A stretch of DNA of 64,000 nt from Emticicia aquatica (GTDB lineage Bacteria > Bacteroidota > Bacteroidia > Cytophagales > Spirosomataceae): positions 620,001 to 684,000 of the forward strand of contig NZ_CAKLPY010000002.1 in assembly GCF_923079645.1 (NCBI RefSeq), written 5' to 3'. The notes below the pieces were generated by a model. That model had not been told where the DNA came from and did not search any database. It worked only from the letters and a program-made list of their open reading frames with translations. The translations under genes were made by a program, and so were the position numbers. This document shows positions 53,706 to 63,167 of this stretch, piece after piece (the stretch's first letter is position 1; each line of letters opens with the position of its first letter).

Positions 53706-55469
53706 TTAGTTTAAATTTAATTCTGCTTGAATTGCTTTTACTTTTTCTTTCAAAGCTACTAAAGTAGCATCAAATTCGTCTTTTTTCTTTAATTTAGCTC
53801 TTACACCTACATAAAACTTAATTTTTGGTTCAGTTCCAGAAGGGCGACAAGTAAATTTCGTTCCATCAGCCGTAAAGAATTGCAATACATTTGATGATTC
53901 TATTCCCAATTCTCCCGAAGGAATTGATTTTTCTTCACCTGTTTTCAAATCTTTTGTAATGAGTGATTTGTAATCATCCATTCGGATAACTTTCGAGCCA
54001 GCCAACGACTTCGGAGGTTTTGCTCTGAAGTCAAGCATCATTTGTTGAATTTCTTCAGCACCAGTTTTACCTTTTTTAGTTAATGAAATTAATCCTTCGT
54101 AGTAAAAACCATTTTTTTGGTACATTTCGGCTAAGAAATCGAATAAAGATAAACCTTCATTTTTGGCAAAAGCGGTCAATTCAGCAATCATTGCACAGCT
54201 TGCGATTGCATCTTTGTCACGCACTTTATCGCCAATCAAATAGCCATAACTTTCTTCACCCCCACCTATAAACGTTTGCTTACCTTCCATCTCTCTGATA
54301 ACTTGAGCGATGTATTTGAATCCAGTAAGTGTATTATAACAATTCACACCCGCTTTCGCTGCCATTTCGTCAATCAAATCAGTTGTTACAATCGTTTTTG
54401 CTACGAATTCATTTCCAGTCAATTTTTTAGCTTTTTTCCAAGCCTTCAATAAATAGTAGATTATCAAACTAGCTGCTTGATTTCCATTCAACAATTGCCA
54501 TTCGCCTTTCGGGTCTTTAACGGCCATTCCTACTCGGTCAGCGTCGGGGTCAGTTGCGATTACTAAATCTGCATTGATTTCCTTTGCTTTTTTAAGAGCC
54601 AAACTCATTGCTTCTTGTTCTTCAGGGTTTGGATAAACTACCGTCGGGAAGTTACCATCAGGAGTAGCTTGTTCGGCTACGATATTGACATTAGTAAAAC
54701 CCAATTGAGCCAACGCTTTCGGAACCATCGTGATTCCTGTTCCATGAATCGAAGAGAAAACGATATTAAGGTCTGATTGTTTTTTAATCATTCTTGGATT
54801 TACACAAATACTTTTTACGGCTTTCAAATAAGCTTTATCAAGCACTTCGCCAATCATTTTGATGCGTTTTTTTACGCCTCTAAACTTAATATCTTTTACG
54901 TTAGTAATTGCATTTACTTCGGCCACGATATTTTTGTCGTGGGGAGCAACCACTTGCGAGCCATCGACCCAGTAAACTTTATAGCCATTGTATTCACGTG
55001 GATTATGAGAAGCTGTAATAACAATGCCACTTTGGCAACCCAATTGACGCACCGTGAAAGATAATTGTGGCGTCGGACGAAGCTCTTTATAAAGATAAAC
55101 CGTAATGCCGTTGGCCGAAAGAATATCAGCAGCCACTTTAGCAAATTCTGGAGAAAAATTGCGGCTATCGTGGGCAATTGCCACTTTTATTTCTTGGTCA
55201 GGAAATGTTTTATTCAGATAATTTGCCAAACCTTGCGTAGCTGCACCAACTGTATAATTGTTCATTCGATTAGAACCAACACCAATTTCGCCCCTCATGC
55301 CACCTGTACCAAATTCTAGATTTTTGTAGAATGAGTCAGTAAGTTGGGTTGTATTTCCTTCGTCGATGAGCTTTTGAATACTAGCTTTAGTTGCCTCATC
55401 ATACTTGCCTTTAAGCCAAGTTTTGATGTTTTTTTCTGCTGTTGTATCTAATTTGAGTGTTTTTAGCAT
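53706..55469 (-). CDS. Phosphohexomutase (phosphoglucomutase/phosphomannomutase, alpha-D type)
   Basis: This 587-aa enzyme interconverts hexose-1- and hexose-6-phosphates. The phosphoserine Ser154 is in GIVITASHNPREYNGYK, the metal loop is DPDADRVGMA, the sugar-binding loop is GGGEESYGYL, and the phosphate-binding loop is CRPSGTEPKIKFYV. The long length and four-domain layout match bacterial type PGM/PMM enzymes of Bacteroidota. Glucose versus mannose preference cannot be read here. The start ATG at 55469 has a normal N-terminus (MLKTLKLDTTAEKNIK). It stands alone, with an AT-rich 338-bp region upstream. Confidence 0.94.
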   Translation of the reverse strand: MLKTLKLDTTAEKNIKTWLKGKYDEATKASIQKLIDEGNTTQLTDSFYKNLEFGTGGMRGEIGVGSNRMNNYTVGAATQGLANYLNKTFPDQEIKVAIAHDSRNFSPEFAKVAADILSANGITVYLYKELRPTPQLSFTVRQLGCQSGIVITASHNPREYNGYKVYWVDGSQVVAPHDKNIVAEVNAITNVKDIKFRGVKKRIKMIGEVLDKAYLKAVKSICVNPRMIKKQSDLNIVFSSIHGTGITMVPKALAQLGFTNVNIVAEQATPDGNFPTVVYPNPEEQEAMSLALKKAKEINADLVIATDPDADRVGMAVKDPKGEWQLLNGNQAASLIIYYLLKAWKKAKKLTGNEFVAKTIVTTDLIDEMAAKAGVNCYNTLTGFKYIAQVIREMEGKQTFIGGGEESYGYLIGDKVRDKDAIASCAMIAELTAFAKNEGLSLFDFLAEMYQKNGFYYEGLISLTKKGKTGAEEIQQMMLDFRAKPPKSLAGSKVIRMDDYKSLITKDLKTGEEKSIPSGELGIESSNVLQFFTADGTKFTCRPSGTEPKIKFYVGVRAKLKKKDEFDATLVALKEKVKAIQAELNLN

Positions 55470-55807
55470 GACTTATTGCTTATGGTTGAATTATTATATG
55501 AAAGATTTGAACAAATTAAAGCAAGTTTTTGAAGTTTTTCAAGAATGTCCAATATTTTACTCACTCTTTGTTAAAATTATTTCCTTTTCTGTAGAAAAAA
55601 TGACTTTGCACGTTTTTTTTGAAAGAAAATAGCGTCAAATAAGCAATATCATGTAAAAAAAGTGTTTTTGATATTCATTTCTAAAAAAGATAAAATTTTA
55701 ATCTCAAAACTCATTGATAAATTGAGAAAAATCTTTTTTAAAATATTTTAATTTAGCAAATTTGCATTATAATTTAATTACAATAACTCAACCAAAACTA
55801 GGACAAA
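55470..55807. other. Gene-free AT-rich region between divergent genes
   Basis: This 338-bp stretch holds the control regions of the leftward mutase and the rightward OmpA-like gene. It has long A and T runs and a near -7 element CAAATTTG (55757-55764), 44 nt before the OmpA-like start. I see no coding frame or RNA gene. Confidence 0.5.
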
Positions 55808-56725
55808 ATGAAAATTTCCTTTAAACCATTATTAGTTTTATTAGTAGGCCTTTCGATGGCTTCGTGCGTTGCCAAAAAGAAACTCACTGCCTTACAATCT
55901 CAGTACGATAAAGCCCAAGCTGATTTAGTGAAATGTGGTGATAACATTCAAGATTATAAAGATAAACTTGACCGTTTAACAAAAACACAGCAAGAAACCG
56001 AAAATCAAAAAAATGCTTCACTTAGTACGATTCAACAACGTGACCTTCAAATCAGTGATTTGAAAGACCAAGTTGCAGATTTGAAGAAATTGCGTGACAA
56101 ACAAATGGAGCAAGTAGGAAACTTGACAGTATTGTCCAAAGCTGCCAATGATAACATTGATAAAACTTTATCGCAATTAGCAAGTAAAGATAAATACATC
56201 AATTTGTTGCAAGCTGCACGCACAAAAGCTGATTCTATCAATTTGGCATTGGCAGTAAATCTTAAAAGTGTGTTAAACAACGGAATCGACGACCAAGATG
56301 TTGAAATAAAAGTTGATAAAACGGTTGTAATGATAAATATTTCTGACAAAATGTTGTTTAGCAGCGGTAGCTCGAAAATTTCTTCAAATGCCAATAATGT
56401 TTTAGGAAAAATTGCCCAAATCATCAAATCAAGACCAGATTTGGATGTAATGGTTGAAGGTTATACGGACAATGTAGCAATCAATACTGATTGTATCAAT
56501 GACAACTGGGATTTGAGCGTGAAACGTGCCACTTCGGTTGTGCGTACATTACAACAAAACTTTAGTATTGACCCAAATAAATTGATTGCAGCAGGTAGAG
56601 GCGAATATAATACCTTAACAACTAATGATACTGCTGAAGGACGTGCAACAAACCGTCGTACTCGTATCATTTTGATGCCGAAACTTGACCAATTCTATGA
56701 TTTATTGAATCCTGATAAAAAATAA
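55808..56725 (+). CDS. OmpA-family outer membrane lipoprotein
   Basis: The 305-aa protein has a lipoprotein signal with lipobox at Cys20 (LSMASC). A charged, Lys/Gln-rich coiled-coil region (about 28-130) follows. The C-terminal OmpA peptidoglycan-binding domain spans about 185-300: FSSGSSKISSNANNVLGKIA, VEGYTDNVAINTDC, and the end motif RATNRRTRIILMP with Asp/Arg pair for diaminopimelate binding. It likely anchors the outer membrane to the cell wall. It is closed by a strong terminator shared with the next operon. Confidence 0.93.
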   Translation: MKISFKPLLVLLVGLSMASCVAKKKLTALQSQYDKAQADLVKCGDNIQDYKDKLDRLTKTQQETENQKNASLSTIQQRDLQISDLKDQVADLKKLRDKQMEQVGNLTVLSKAANDNIDKTLSQLASKDKYINLLQAARTKADSINLALAVNLKSVLNNGIDDQDVEIKVDKTVVMINISDKMLFSSGSSKISSNANNVLGKIAQIIKSRPDLDVMVEGYTDNVAINTDCINDNWDLSVKRATSVVRTLQQNFSIDPNKLIAAGRGEYNTLTTNDTAEGRATNRRTRIILMPKLDQFYDLLNPDKK

Positions 56726-56746
56726 ATATTTCATTGAAATACCTAC

Positions 56747-56782
56747 AAAAAAGCCACTTGAAAATTTTCAAGTGGCTTTTTT
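56747..56782. terminator. Perfect bidirectional terminator
   Basis: AAAAAAGCCACTTGAAAA and TTTTCAAGTGGCTTTTTT form a perfect 18-bp inverted repeat with no extra loop bases. It ends both the OmpA-like gene and the leftward sugar operon. Confidence 0.93.
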
Positions 56783-56804
56783 GTAACTTTTTTTGATGAG
56801 TAAA

Positions 56805-58034
56805 TTACTCTACGTAGTTCATATCTTTTGAGAATGTTTCTTCCAAGAAAAATAATGCCAATAAAGAAATGCCAACCGTTATTGCACCGATAATTAATGC
56901 TGCATTATTAACACCAAAATCAGGTTTTAAGGCTGCAAAAGAAGCAGTTAATGGAATAGCCGCTCCACGTACAAAATTTGGAATTGAAGTTGCCACCGTA
57001 GCTCTGATATTTGTACCAAAAAGCTCAGCAGCCATAATGATAAATAATGTCCAATAGCCATTAAAAATGCCTAAGAAAAATATCATTATATAAAAAACGA
57101 ATGTCGAGGAAATGGGCGAAAGCAAATAAATAAGCATCATCATAAATGATAAAATCATGAAAATTCCGATAGCTTTTTTTCTGCTTTTTAGTTGTTGACT
57201 AAGTACGCCACAAATCACATTACCAAAAGATTGTCCTAAAAATATCAACATCACTGATTTACCTGCAACAATGGTTTCGGTTAAACCGTGTGCTTTACCG
57301 AATTCGGGCGAGAAGGTTATCAAAACACCTACAACAAACCACAACGGCACCCCTACAATGATAGCTAAAAGATATTTTTTAAGCCTTTGGAAATTCCCGA
57401 AAATCATCAAAATATTACCTCTTTGTGCTTTTTCTTGCTTTAATTTCAAGAATAAACCAGATTCAAAAACATTGATTCTCAATAATAAAAGCAACAAACC
57501 CAAACCTCCACCAACAAAATAAGAAACTCTCCATTCAAATAAATCAGCGACGAAATAAGCCAAAACTCCACCAAAAACGCCCATTGTTGAAACAATTACT
57601 GCTCCATAGCCTCTCAATTTTTGTGGCAATAACTCCGCCACAAGCGTGATACCAGCTCCTAATTCTCCTGCTAGTCCGATTCCCGCAATAAACCGTAAAA
57701 CAGCATATTGAGGCAAAGTTTGAACCAATCCATTAGCCATATTTGATAATGAATAAAGAATAATTGAACCAAATAACACCGATAGACGGCCTTTTTTATC
57801 GCCCATAATTCCCCAAAGAACACCTCCAATGAGCAAACCTGCCAATTGCATATTTAGTAAAAAAACACCTTCGGGCAGTAATAATTCGTCGGAAACGCCT
57901 AAAGTTTTTAGACTCGGAACTCGCACGACACTAAATAAAAACAGGTCGTACATATCTACTAAATAGCCTAAAGCAGCCACAATTACAGGCAATTTTAAAA
58001 GTTGCTTTGTGAGCGATTGATTTTTTTCTTTCAT
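56805..58034 (-). CDS. MFS transporter, metabolite:H+ symporter-like
   Basis: This 409-aa protein has 12 membrane segments. It has MFS loop GVLWGIMGDKKGRLSVLFG (the G-x-x-x-D-K/R-x-G signature) and the helix-4/5 phrase RFIAGIGLAGELGAGITLV, followed by LLPQKLRGYG. These are typical of the sugar-acid and aromatic-acid:H+ symporter branch. It is the last gene of the minus-strand uronate operon, 53 bp downstream of the Gfo/Idh/MocA gene, so it probably imports the operon's substrate, an uronic acid or oligomer. The transport direction is inferred. Confidence 0.85.
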   Translation of the reverse strand: MKEKNQSLTKQLLKLPVIVAALGYLVDMYDLFLFSVVRVPSLKTLGVSDELLLPEGVFLLNMQLAGLLIGGVLWGIMGDKKGRLSVLFGSIILYSLSNMANGLVQTLPQYAVLRFIAGIGLAGELGAGITLVAELLPQKLRGYGAVIVSTMGVFGGVLAYFVADLFEWRVSYFVGGGLGLLLLLLRINVFESGLFLKLKQEKAQRGNILMIFGNFQRLKKYLLAIIVGVPLWFVVGVLITFSPEFGKAHGLTETIVAGKSVMLIFLGQSFGNVICGVLSQQLKSRKKAIGIFMILSFMMMLIYLLSPISSTFVFYIMIFFLGIFNGYWTLFIIMAAELFGTNIRATVATSIPNFVRGAAIPLTASFAALKPDFGVNNAALIIGAITVGISLLALFFLEETFSKDMNYVE

Positions 58035-58087
58035 AAGGGTTTAGGTGAAATCGTTGAGTTAATGATGGTTTCGATAAAATGCAAATA

Positions 58088-59386
58088 TTAAACTTTATCA
58101 GGAACAACATACGGAGCTCGATATTTGCGTGTAAGCATGGCATTCGCTTCTTTATCGCCCACAAAAGTTTCTTTGGTTGGGTCGAAATGTAAAGTTCTGC
58201 CCAAACGATAAGAAATATTTCCTAAATGTGCGATACTTGCTGCTAAATGAGCGGTTTCTACAGGACCATTTAACATAGATTTTTCTTTAGCACGAACGGC
58301 ATCAATGAAATTTTTGTAGTGGTCGCCCCCTGCATTTCGGGCTGGGCCAGGCTCACGATTTTTTCCTAAATATGTTTTGTAATCTGAATAACCATTGATA
58401 ACCATGTAACCCTTATCACCATAAAAAATATTGCCAACTTCCACGCCATCTTCTTTGTTGGTCATCCACGGACGCACCTCCATTTGAATTACTTTTCCTT
58501 CTTTCGGATAGTTGTAAGTTGTACTCAAAACTTCGGGTGTTTCTTTACAGTCATTCCAAAGGTATTTCCCGCCTGCAGCTGTAATTGTTTCGGGCAAACC
58601 TACGTTTAAGCCCCACATACATAAATCAGTTTCGTGAATACCTTGATTCCCAACATCGCCATTACCATAATCCCAAAACCAATGCCAGTTATAATGCACA
58701 TAATTTTTGCTAAAATCACGCACTTGAGCAGGACCTTGCCATAAATCCCAATTTAGACCTTCAGGAACAGGTGATTTTCCTAAATCGCCTATATCTGGTC
58801 GCCATTTATAAACCGTTCCACGAGCCATGTAAACTTTGCCAATTAGTCCATCTCTTAAATGTTTGATGGCTTCTTGTATCGCAACCGAACTCCGCAACTG
58901 CACACCATGTTGAACGATTCGGTTATATTTTGCTGCTGCTTCTACTAATTTTCGTCCCTCAAATAAATTATGGCAAGCGGGTTTTTCTACGTAAACGTCT
59001 TTCCCCGCTTGGCAAGCCCAAATTGCCGCCAAGGCATGCCAATGATTCGGCGTAGCAATACTTACGGCGTCGATTGATTTATCTTCATAGACTTTGCGTA
59101 AATCTTGTTCGGTTTGAACTTTTTTGCTGTATTTTTCTTCAAATGCTTTTGCTCCTGATTGCAGCACTACGTTATCTACATCGCAGAGTGTAGCAACTTC
59201 CACATTATCTTGCTTCATAAAGCCAGAAATATGGTCTTTCCCTCTCCCATTGATTCCAATAACAGCTACTCGCATTCGGTCATTTGCTCCAAATGCAGTA
59301 GAAGGAATAATAGTTGGAATGGCCATCATGGCAAGCGAACTCGGAACTGTAGCCTTGAGTATATCTCGGCGTGTAAATTTTTTCAT
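58088..59386 (-). CDS. Tat-exported Gfo/Idh/MocA-family oxidoreductase
   Basis: The 432-aa protein starts with a twin-arginine signal (KFTRRDILKA, Arg6-Arg7) followed by a hydrophobic stretch to about 33, so it is likely folded in the cytoplasm and exported with its nucleotide bound. The Rossmann motif is VAVIGINGRGK (40-50), and the EKP motif of the family is Glu134-Lys135-Pro136 (VYVEKPACHN). The C-terminal half carries conserved GNQGIHETDLCMWGL, typical of GFO_IDH_MocA_C. Such enzymes oxidise or reduce sugars with NAD(P), and exported ones are linked to 3-keto-glycoside chemistry. It sits between the SDR and MFS genes of the operon. Confidence 0.88.
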   Translation of the reverse strand: MKKFTRRDILKATVPSSLAMMAIPTIIPSTAFGANDRMRVAVIGINGRGKDHISGFMKQDNVEVATLCDVDNVVLQSGAKAFEEKYSKKVQTEQDLRKVYEDKSIDAVSIATPNHWHALAAIWACQAGKDVYVEKPACHNLFEGRKLVEAAAKYNRIVQHGVQLRSSVAIQEAIKHLRDGLIGKVYMARGTVYKWRPDIGDLGKSPVPEGLNWDLWQGPAQVRDFSKNYVHYNWHWFWDYGNGDVGNQGIHETDLCMWGLNVGLPETITAAGGKYLWNDCKETPEVLSTTYNYPKEGKVIQMEVRPWMTNKEDGVEVGNIFYGDKGYMVINGYSDYKTYLGKNREPGPARNAGGDHYKNFIDAVRAKEKSMLNGPVETAHLAASIAHLGNISYRLGRTLHFDPTKETFVGDKEANAMLTRKYRAPYVVPDKV

Positions 59387-59467
59387 CGTTTGCTGAACAG
59401 TTTAAAAGGTTGAATAGTAATTATTTTTCAAAGTTAAAAACGACCATAACTTCACAATGGAAGGCTT

Positions 59468-60238
59468 TTACAATCGTGCAATTGTTAATCCGCCATCTAT
59501 CATAAAAACTTGACCTGTTGAATAAGGAAAATCTCCTTTAGCAATTGCTGCAACCGCTTTACCAATATCATCAGGATAGCCCCAACGATTTTGAACAGTC
59601 AATCCTTCAGCTATTAGTTTATCGTATTTTGCAGTAACTCCTTCGGTCATATCCGTTTTTATTACGCCAGGTCTGACTTCATAAACAGGAATATTAAATT
59701 CGCCCAATCGGGTGGCAAAAAGCTGAGTCATCATCCCCAAACCAGCTTTTGAAACACAATATTCCCCTCGGTTGACTGATGCAACTGTTGCCGAAATTGA
59801 TGAAATAGTTATAATTGATGCTTTAAAACCCTTATTATCAGACTGTTGTGCTATCATCCAATTGGCTACGACTTGTGTTAGAAAGTATGTACCTTTCAAA
59901 TTTGTCGAAATTACGTAGTCGAAACTTTCTTCGGTAGCAGCCAAAATATCATTGCGTTCTTTGGGAGCGACACCTGCATTATTGACTAAAACATTCAATT
60001 TTCCAAAGTGTGATTTGGTTTTTTCGATTATCGTTTTTCTATCTTCATTGGAGGCAATATCACCTTGACAATAAATAACATCTGCTCCTGTTTTTCTTAG
60101 ATTTTCTAAAGTTTCTTGCACGAAACTTTCATCCCGAATACCATTTATTGCTAAATCAAAACCATTTTTAGCCAAATGTTCGGCAATTCCTAGCCCAATT
60201 CCTCTACTTCCGCCCGTAACCAACGCTACATTTTTCAT
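59468..60238 (-). CDS. SDR-family oxidoreductase (3-ketoacyl-ACP reductase-like)
   Basis: This 256-aa enzyme is a classical short-chain dehydrogenase. It has the cofactor motif TGGSRGIG (8-15), NNAG (86-89), and the catalytic Ser147, Tyr160 and Lys164 in YCVSKAG. The C-terminal PGVIKTDMTEG is typical. The family resembles FabG but in sugar operons such enzymes act on uronate-derived keto-sugars (KduD-type) or polyols. Its start overlaps the end of the NADH:flavin oxidoreductase gene by 4 bp (60235-60238), so they are translationally coupled. Confidence 0.9.
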   Translation of the reverse strand: MKNVALVTGGSRGIGLGIAEHLAKNGFDLAINGIRDESFVQETLENLRKTGADVIYCQGDIASNEDRKTIIEKTKSHFGKLNVLVNNAGVAPKERNDILAATEESFDYVISTNLKGTYFLTQVVANWMIAQQSDNKGFKASIITISSISATVASVNRGEYCVSKAGLGMMTQLFATRLGEFNIPVYEVRPGVIKTDMTEGVTAKYDKLIAEGLTVQNRWGYPDDIGKAVAAIAKGDFPYSTGQVFMIDGGLTIARL

Positions 60239-61686
60239 AGTGCATCTTTGATTGTTTTAAGCATTTCGGCGTGAGGATGGTTTTTATAAACCGAATCTAA
60301 AGGAAAACAACCCGAATACAATCCATTGCGTGGAGCGGTTGTGCAATCAGAGAAAGTGCGACACAAAAGTTTGCGTTGAATTGGGCGAGCATTTAACATA
60401 TCGTCGGGCATTGTTGGGTATGAAAGCACCATTCGACCAAATCCAACAAAATCGACTTTACCATTTCGCAACACATTTTGAGCTACATTTGGCAGCCATT
60501 CTTGCAAATATGAATAACCCGAACCTACAATTATTAACTCAGGAAAAGCTTGTTTTAGGCCATCAGCCACATCAATCATGCGAGTAACACCTACCATCGG
60601 CTCTTCGGGTGGCTGGTAACCATCAGATGGAGGAAATAATGCAGGACGCATCAGATGTGGGTTGTAATAAGGGCTACCGACCGTTACACAAATCAACTGA
60701 ATACCAAGCGATTGAGCCAAAGCTAAAAATGCTTTCGGCTCATCTAAATCAATATTTATACCTGATTCATCACAACCAAAAGCGTATTTATATGCTTCAT
60801 TTTCAGCTAAATCTGGTTCGCCTTCACCCGATATGCTTTTCTTGAATGGAACAAAATCAATGGCACTTAATCGGACTCCGATTTCTAAACCTGGGGCAGC
60901 TTTTTTGATGCCTTCAACGATATTTCGCAAAAACCTTGTACGGTTTTCAAAACTTCCACCGTATTTGCCTTCTCGGTCATAAGCACTCAAAAACTCATGC
61001 CCCAAATACCCGTGACAATGTTTAATATCCACAAAATGAAACCCTGCTTTTTGTGCCAAAACTGCGGCTTTGATGAATTCTTCAATCAAAGAATCAATTT
61101 CATCATCGGTCATTAACGGATAATCTTCCTTTAAATGAAACTTTTTATCCAATTTTGGATGATTATATAATATTTTTGACTCAAATTTTGTGTTATCGTT
61201 GGGTTTGCAAAATCTGCCAGAATGAGTCAGTTGTAAACCAATCACTAAATCATCAACTGAACCAAATTTTTCGCTATGTTTATTGATAATGAGTTGATAA
61301 AGATCGACAAATTCTGAAAAATTAGCTTCATTTATTACTAATTGACGAGGATTCGCTCTTCCTTCATGCGAAACCGCAACAGCTTCGCAACCCCACAATA
61401 ATTTTGCTCCACTAATGGCAAAATTTTCCCAACGTCGTTTGGTAAATTCACTTGGGCGACCATCGGCTGTAGCATCCCAACCTTCCATTGGCAAAACACA
61501 AAGTCGATTTCCAATCTTTCTGCCCGAATTGAGCTGCACTTTTTGTCCAAATGGCGAATCTTCTTTAGCAAGCAATTCCTCATCAAAATCCAATTTCACA
61601 TGATTGGCCGAAAGATAGCTTCGTAAATCTTGGGCGGTTTTTAATTGAGCTACTCTTGTATATTTTGGTTTAAATTTCCCTGTCAT
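60235..61686 (-). CDS. NADH:flavin oxidoreductase (old yellow enzyme-like TIM barrel)
   Basis: This 483-aa protein has an OYE-type FMN barrel. Segments include NRLCVLPMEGWDATADGRPSEFT (part shown), KLLWGCEAVAVSHEGRANPRQL, GLQLTHSGRFCKP, HFVDIKHCHGYLGHEFLSAYDREG (the H-x-C-H active-site region) and the phosphate-binding GSGYSYLQ, then GFGRMVLSYP. It is longer than a plain OYE (about 360) but lacks the second FAD/NAD domain of dienoyl-CoA reductase. The last 45 residues have three cysteines (Cys442, Cys448, Cys460), not spaced as a standard iron-sulfur motif. Its substrate in this sugar operon is unknown; reduction of an unsaturated product is conceivable. Confidence 0.85.
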   Translation of the reverse strand: MTGKFKPKYTRVAQLKTAQDLRSYLSANHVKLDFDEELLAKEDSPFGQKVQLNSGRKIGNRLCVLPMEGWDATADGRPSEFTKRRWENFAISGAKLLWGCEAVAVSHEGRANPRQLVINEANFSEFVDLYQLIINKHSEKFGSVDDLVIGLQLTHSGRFCKPNDNTKFESKILYNHPKLDKKFHLKEDYPLMTDDEIDSLIEEFIKAAVLAQKAGFHFVDIKHCHGYLGHEFLSAYDREGKYGGSFENRTRFLRNIVEGIKKAAPGLEIGVRLSAIDFVPFKKSISGEGEPDLAENEAYKYAFGCDESGINIDLDEPKAFLALAQSLGIQLICVTVGSPYYNPHLMRPALFPPSDGYQPPEEPMVGVTRMIDVADGLKQAFPELIIVGSGYSYLQEWLPNVAQNVLRNGKVDFVGFGRMVLSYPTMPDDMLNARPIQRKLLCRTFSDCTTAPRNGLYSGCFPLDSVYKNHPHAEMLKTIKDAL

Positions 61687-61737
61687 CTTTTACTAAATTT
61701 AAGACTTCATTTATAAAGCATTTGACTTCCTGTTTTT

Positions 61738-63117
61738 TTATAAGCAATTATAAAAAGTATAATATGGCTCGTTATTGATGATTTTTTGGACATAAAGTGC
61801 CACTTCACGAATATGATAATCGCCCCACATACTTGACTCACCATTGGCAATTTTACTGCCTTCTGGCACATAATCCCAGCCATTCGGTTGATGATAAATA
61901 GAATGCAAAAGTAAACCTTGATGCGACTCATTTATACTCAAATAAGGCTCTTCTAAAAGTGAATTCAGCACTGTTAAACCTATTTGCCAATACTTTTGTC
62001 CTGCTTCTTTTTCTCCTTTTTTAATTAAGTAATTTCCCAATCTCAATAATCCTTGCGAACCAATGGCTGCTGCCGAACTATCAACTGGTTCAAAATCATT
62101 GTAAGGATTTGCTTTTTTGCCTAGATAATCGCCTAATTTATGCAGATTTGGAGCTCCAGTGTCCCAATATGGAATACCGTCAATCGGAGTCTGTTCGATA
62201 TAAAAATCGCAAGTAGCACGGGCAGCTTTCAGCATATAGTTTTCTATCAATGTTCGGCCTCCAAACGCTTCAAGTTCGGAGTCTTCGAGTGTTTCTAAAA
62301 ACTCTAATTCTTCCGAAAAACCGCACATTGCCCAAGCCAAGCCACGAGTCCAAGTTGTAAAACCAGTGTAACCTTGCTGCGAATTTGGGCAACGAAAATT
62401 ACCATCTTTTACATTAAAAACGCTTTCATGGGCTGTTCTTCCCCAAATATCGTACGAATCTCGTCCTTCTCCGTAAAAAACCGAATAATCTGCCGTAGCT
62501 TTTATGTGTTGCAAAGCTCTATCGAGCATATTAATTTTCACATCGCCTTCACCTTGAAAAATATGCCCTAATTGATGGCTCACAACCAATGCCCGACACG
62601 AACGAATTGTATCAACAAAAAGTGAATGACTACCATTGAAAGAGTGAATATAACCACCATTTTTAATTGGTGTCCAACGGCTCGCTTGTACCGCTCCCGA
62701 AATTTTAAGAGCCAATTCGTAAAAGTTTTTTTCCCATTCATTGAAAGCGATTTTCCCTTCTCGCATGAGGCGTAAAAGATTTCCGTAAGTACTTACATTA
62801 TTGAATCCGTGGTCGTGTACACCTATGTGGCTGATGTGTGCAGCCATCACTTTTAGCGTATTTTTACGACCAATTTCAAGAAAATCTTGCTCACTTGTGG
62901 CATCAAATTGCAAAATTGCTGAACCAAACTGAAACCCTTGCGTCCATTCTGTCCAACCACGAGTAGTGTATTTCCCTTGTCGGGTAAATACTGGAGAACC
63001 TTTTGAAACATCATAATTTTGTTCGATTGAATGGATTTTTTTTCCAGAAAGCTCCCAAAAAGATTTGAGTTTTGCCGTTAAGTCGGAGGGTTGAAGTTTA
63101 TAATCAATATTAATCAT
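61738..63117 (-). CDS. GH88-family unsaturated glucuronyl/galacturonyl hydrolase
   Basis: This 459-aa protein matches family GH88, which removes 4,5-unsaturated uronic acid from the non-reducing end of oligosaccharides produced by polysaccharide lyases. Asp102 in HDHGFNN and Asp169 in SLFVDTIRS correspond to the two catalytic acids. Other signatures are RGWTEWTQGFQFGSA, FTTWTRGLAWAMCGF, the DSSAAAIGSQGLLRL loop and SSMWGDYHIREVALY at the end. There is no signal peptide, so it acts in the cytoplasm after import. It follows the sugar isomerase gene by 50 bp and precedes the NADH:flavin oxidoreductase by 51 bp in the operon. Confidence 0.92.
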   Translation of the reverse strand: MINIDYKLQPSDLTAKLKSFWELSGKKIHSIEQNYDVSKGSPVFTRQGKYTTRGWTEWTQGFQFGSAILQFDATSEQDFLEIGRKNTLKVMAAHISHIGVHDHGFNNVSTYGNLLRLMREGKIAFNEWEKNFYELALKISGAVQASRWTPIKNGGYIHSFNGSHSLFVDTIRSCRALVVSHQLGHIFQGEGDVKINMLDRALQHIKATADYSVFYGEGRDSYDIWGRTAHESVFNVKDGNFRCPNSQQGYTGFTTWTRGLAWAMCGFSEELEFLETLEDSELEAFGGRTLIENYMLKAARATCDFYIEQTPIDGIPYWDTGAPNLHKLGDYLGKKANPYNDFEPVDSSAAAIGSQGLLRLGNYLIKKGEKEAGQKYWQIGLTVLNSLLEEPYLSINESHQGLLLHSIYHQPNGWDYVPEGSKIANGESSMWGDYHIREVALYVQKIINNEPYYTFYNCL

Positions 63118-63167
63118 TTGACATTAATGAGCGATTGATTGGATAAATGAATGAAAATAAAATATTT

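Noticed and set aside
55405..55632. 75-aa plus-strand open frame upstream of the OmpA-like gene
   Set aside because: It overlaps the start of the mutase gene and the AT-rich control region; no family match or plausible start context is visible.
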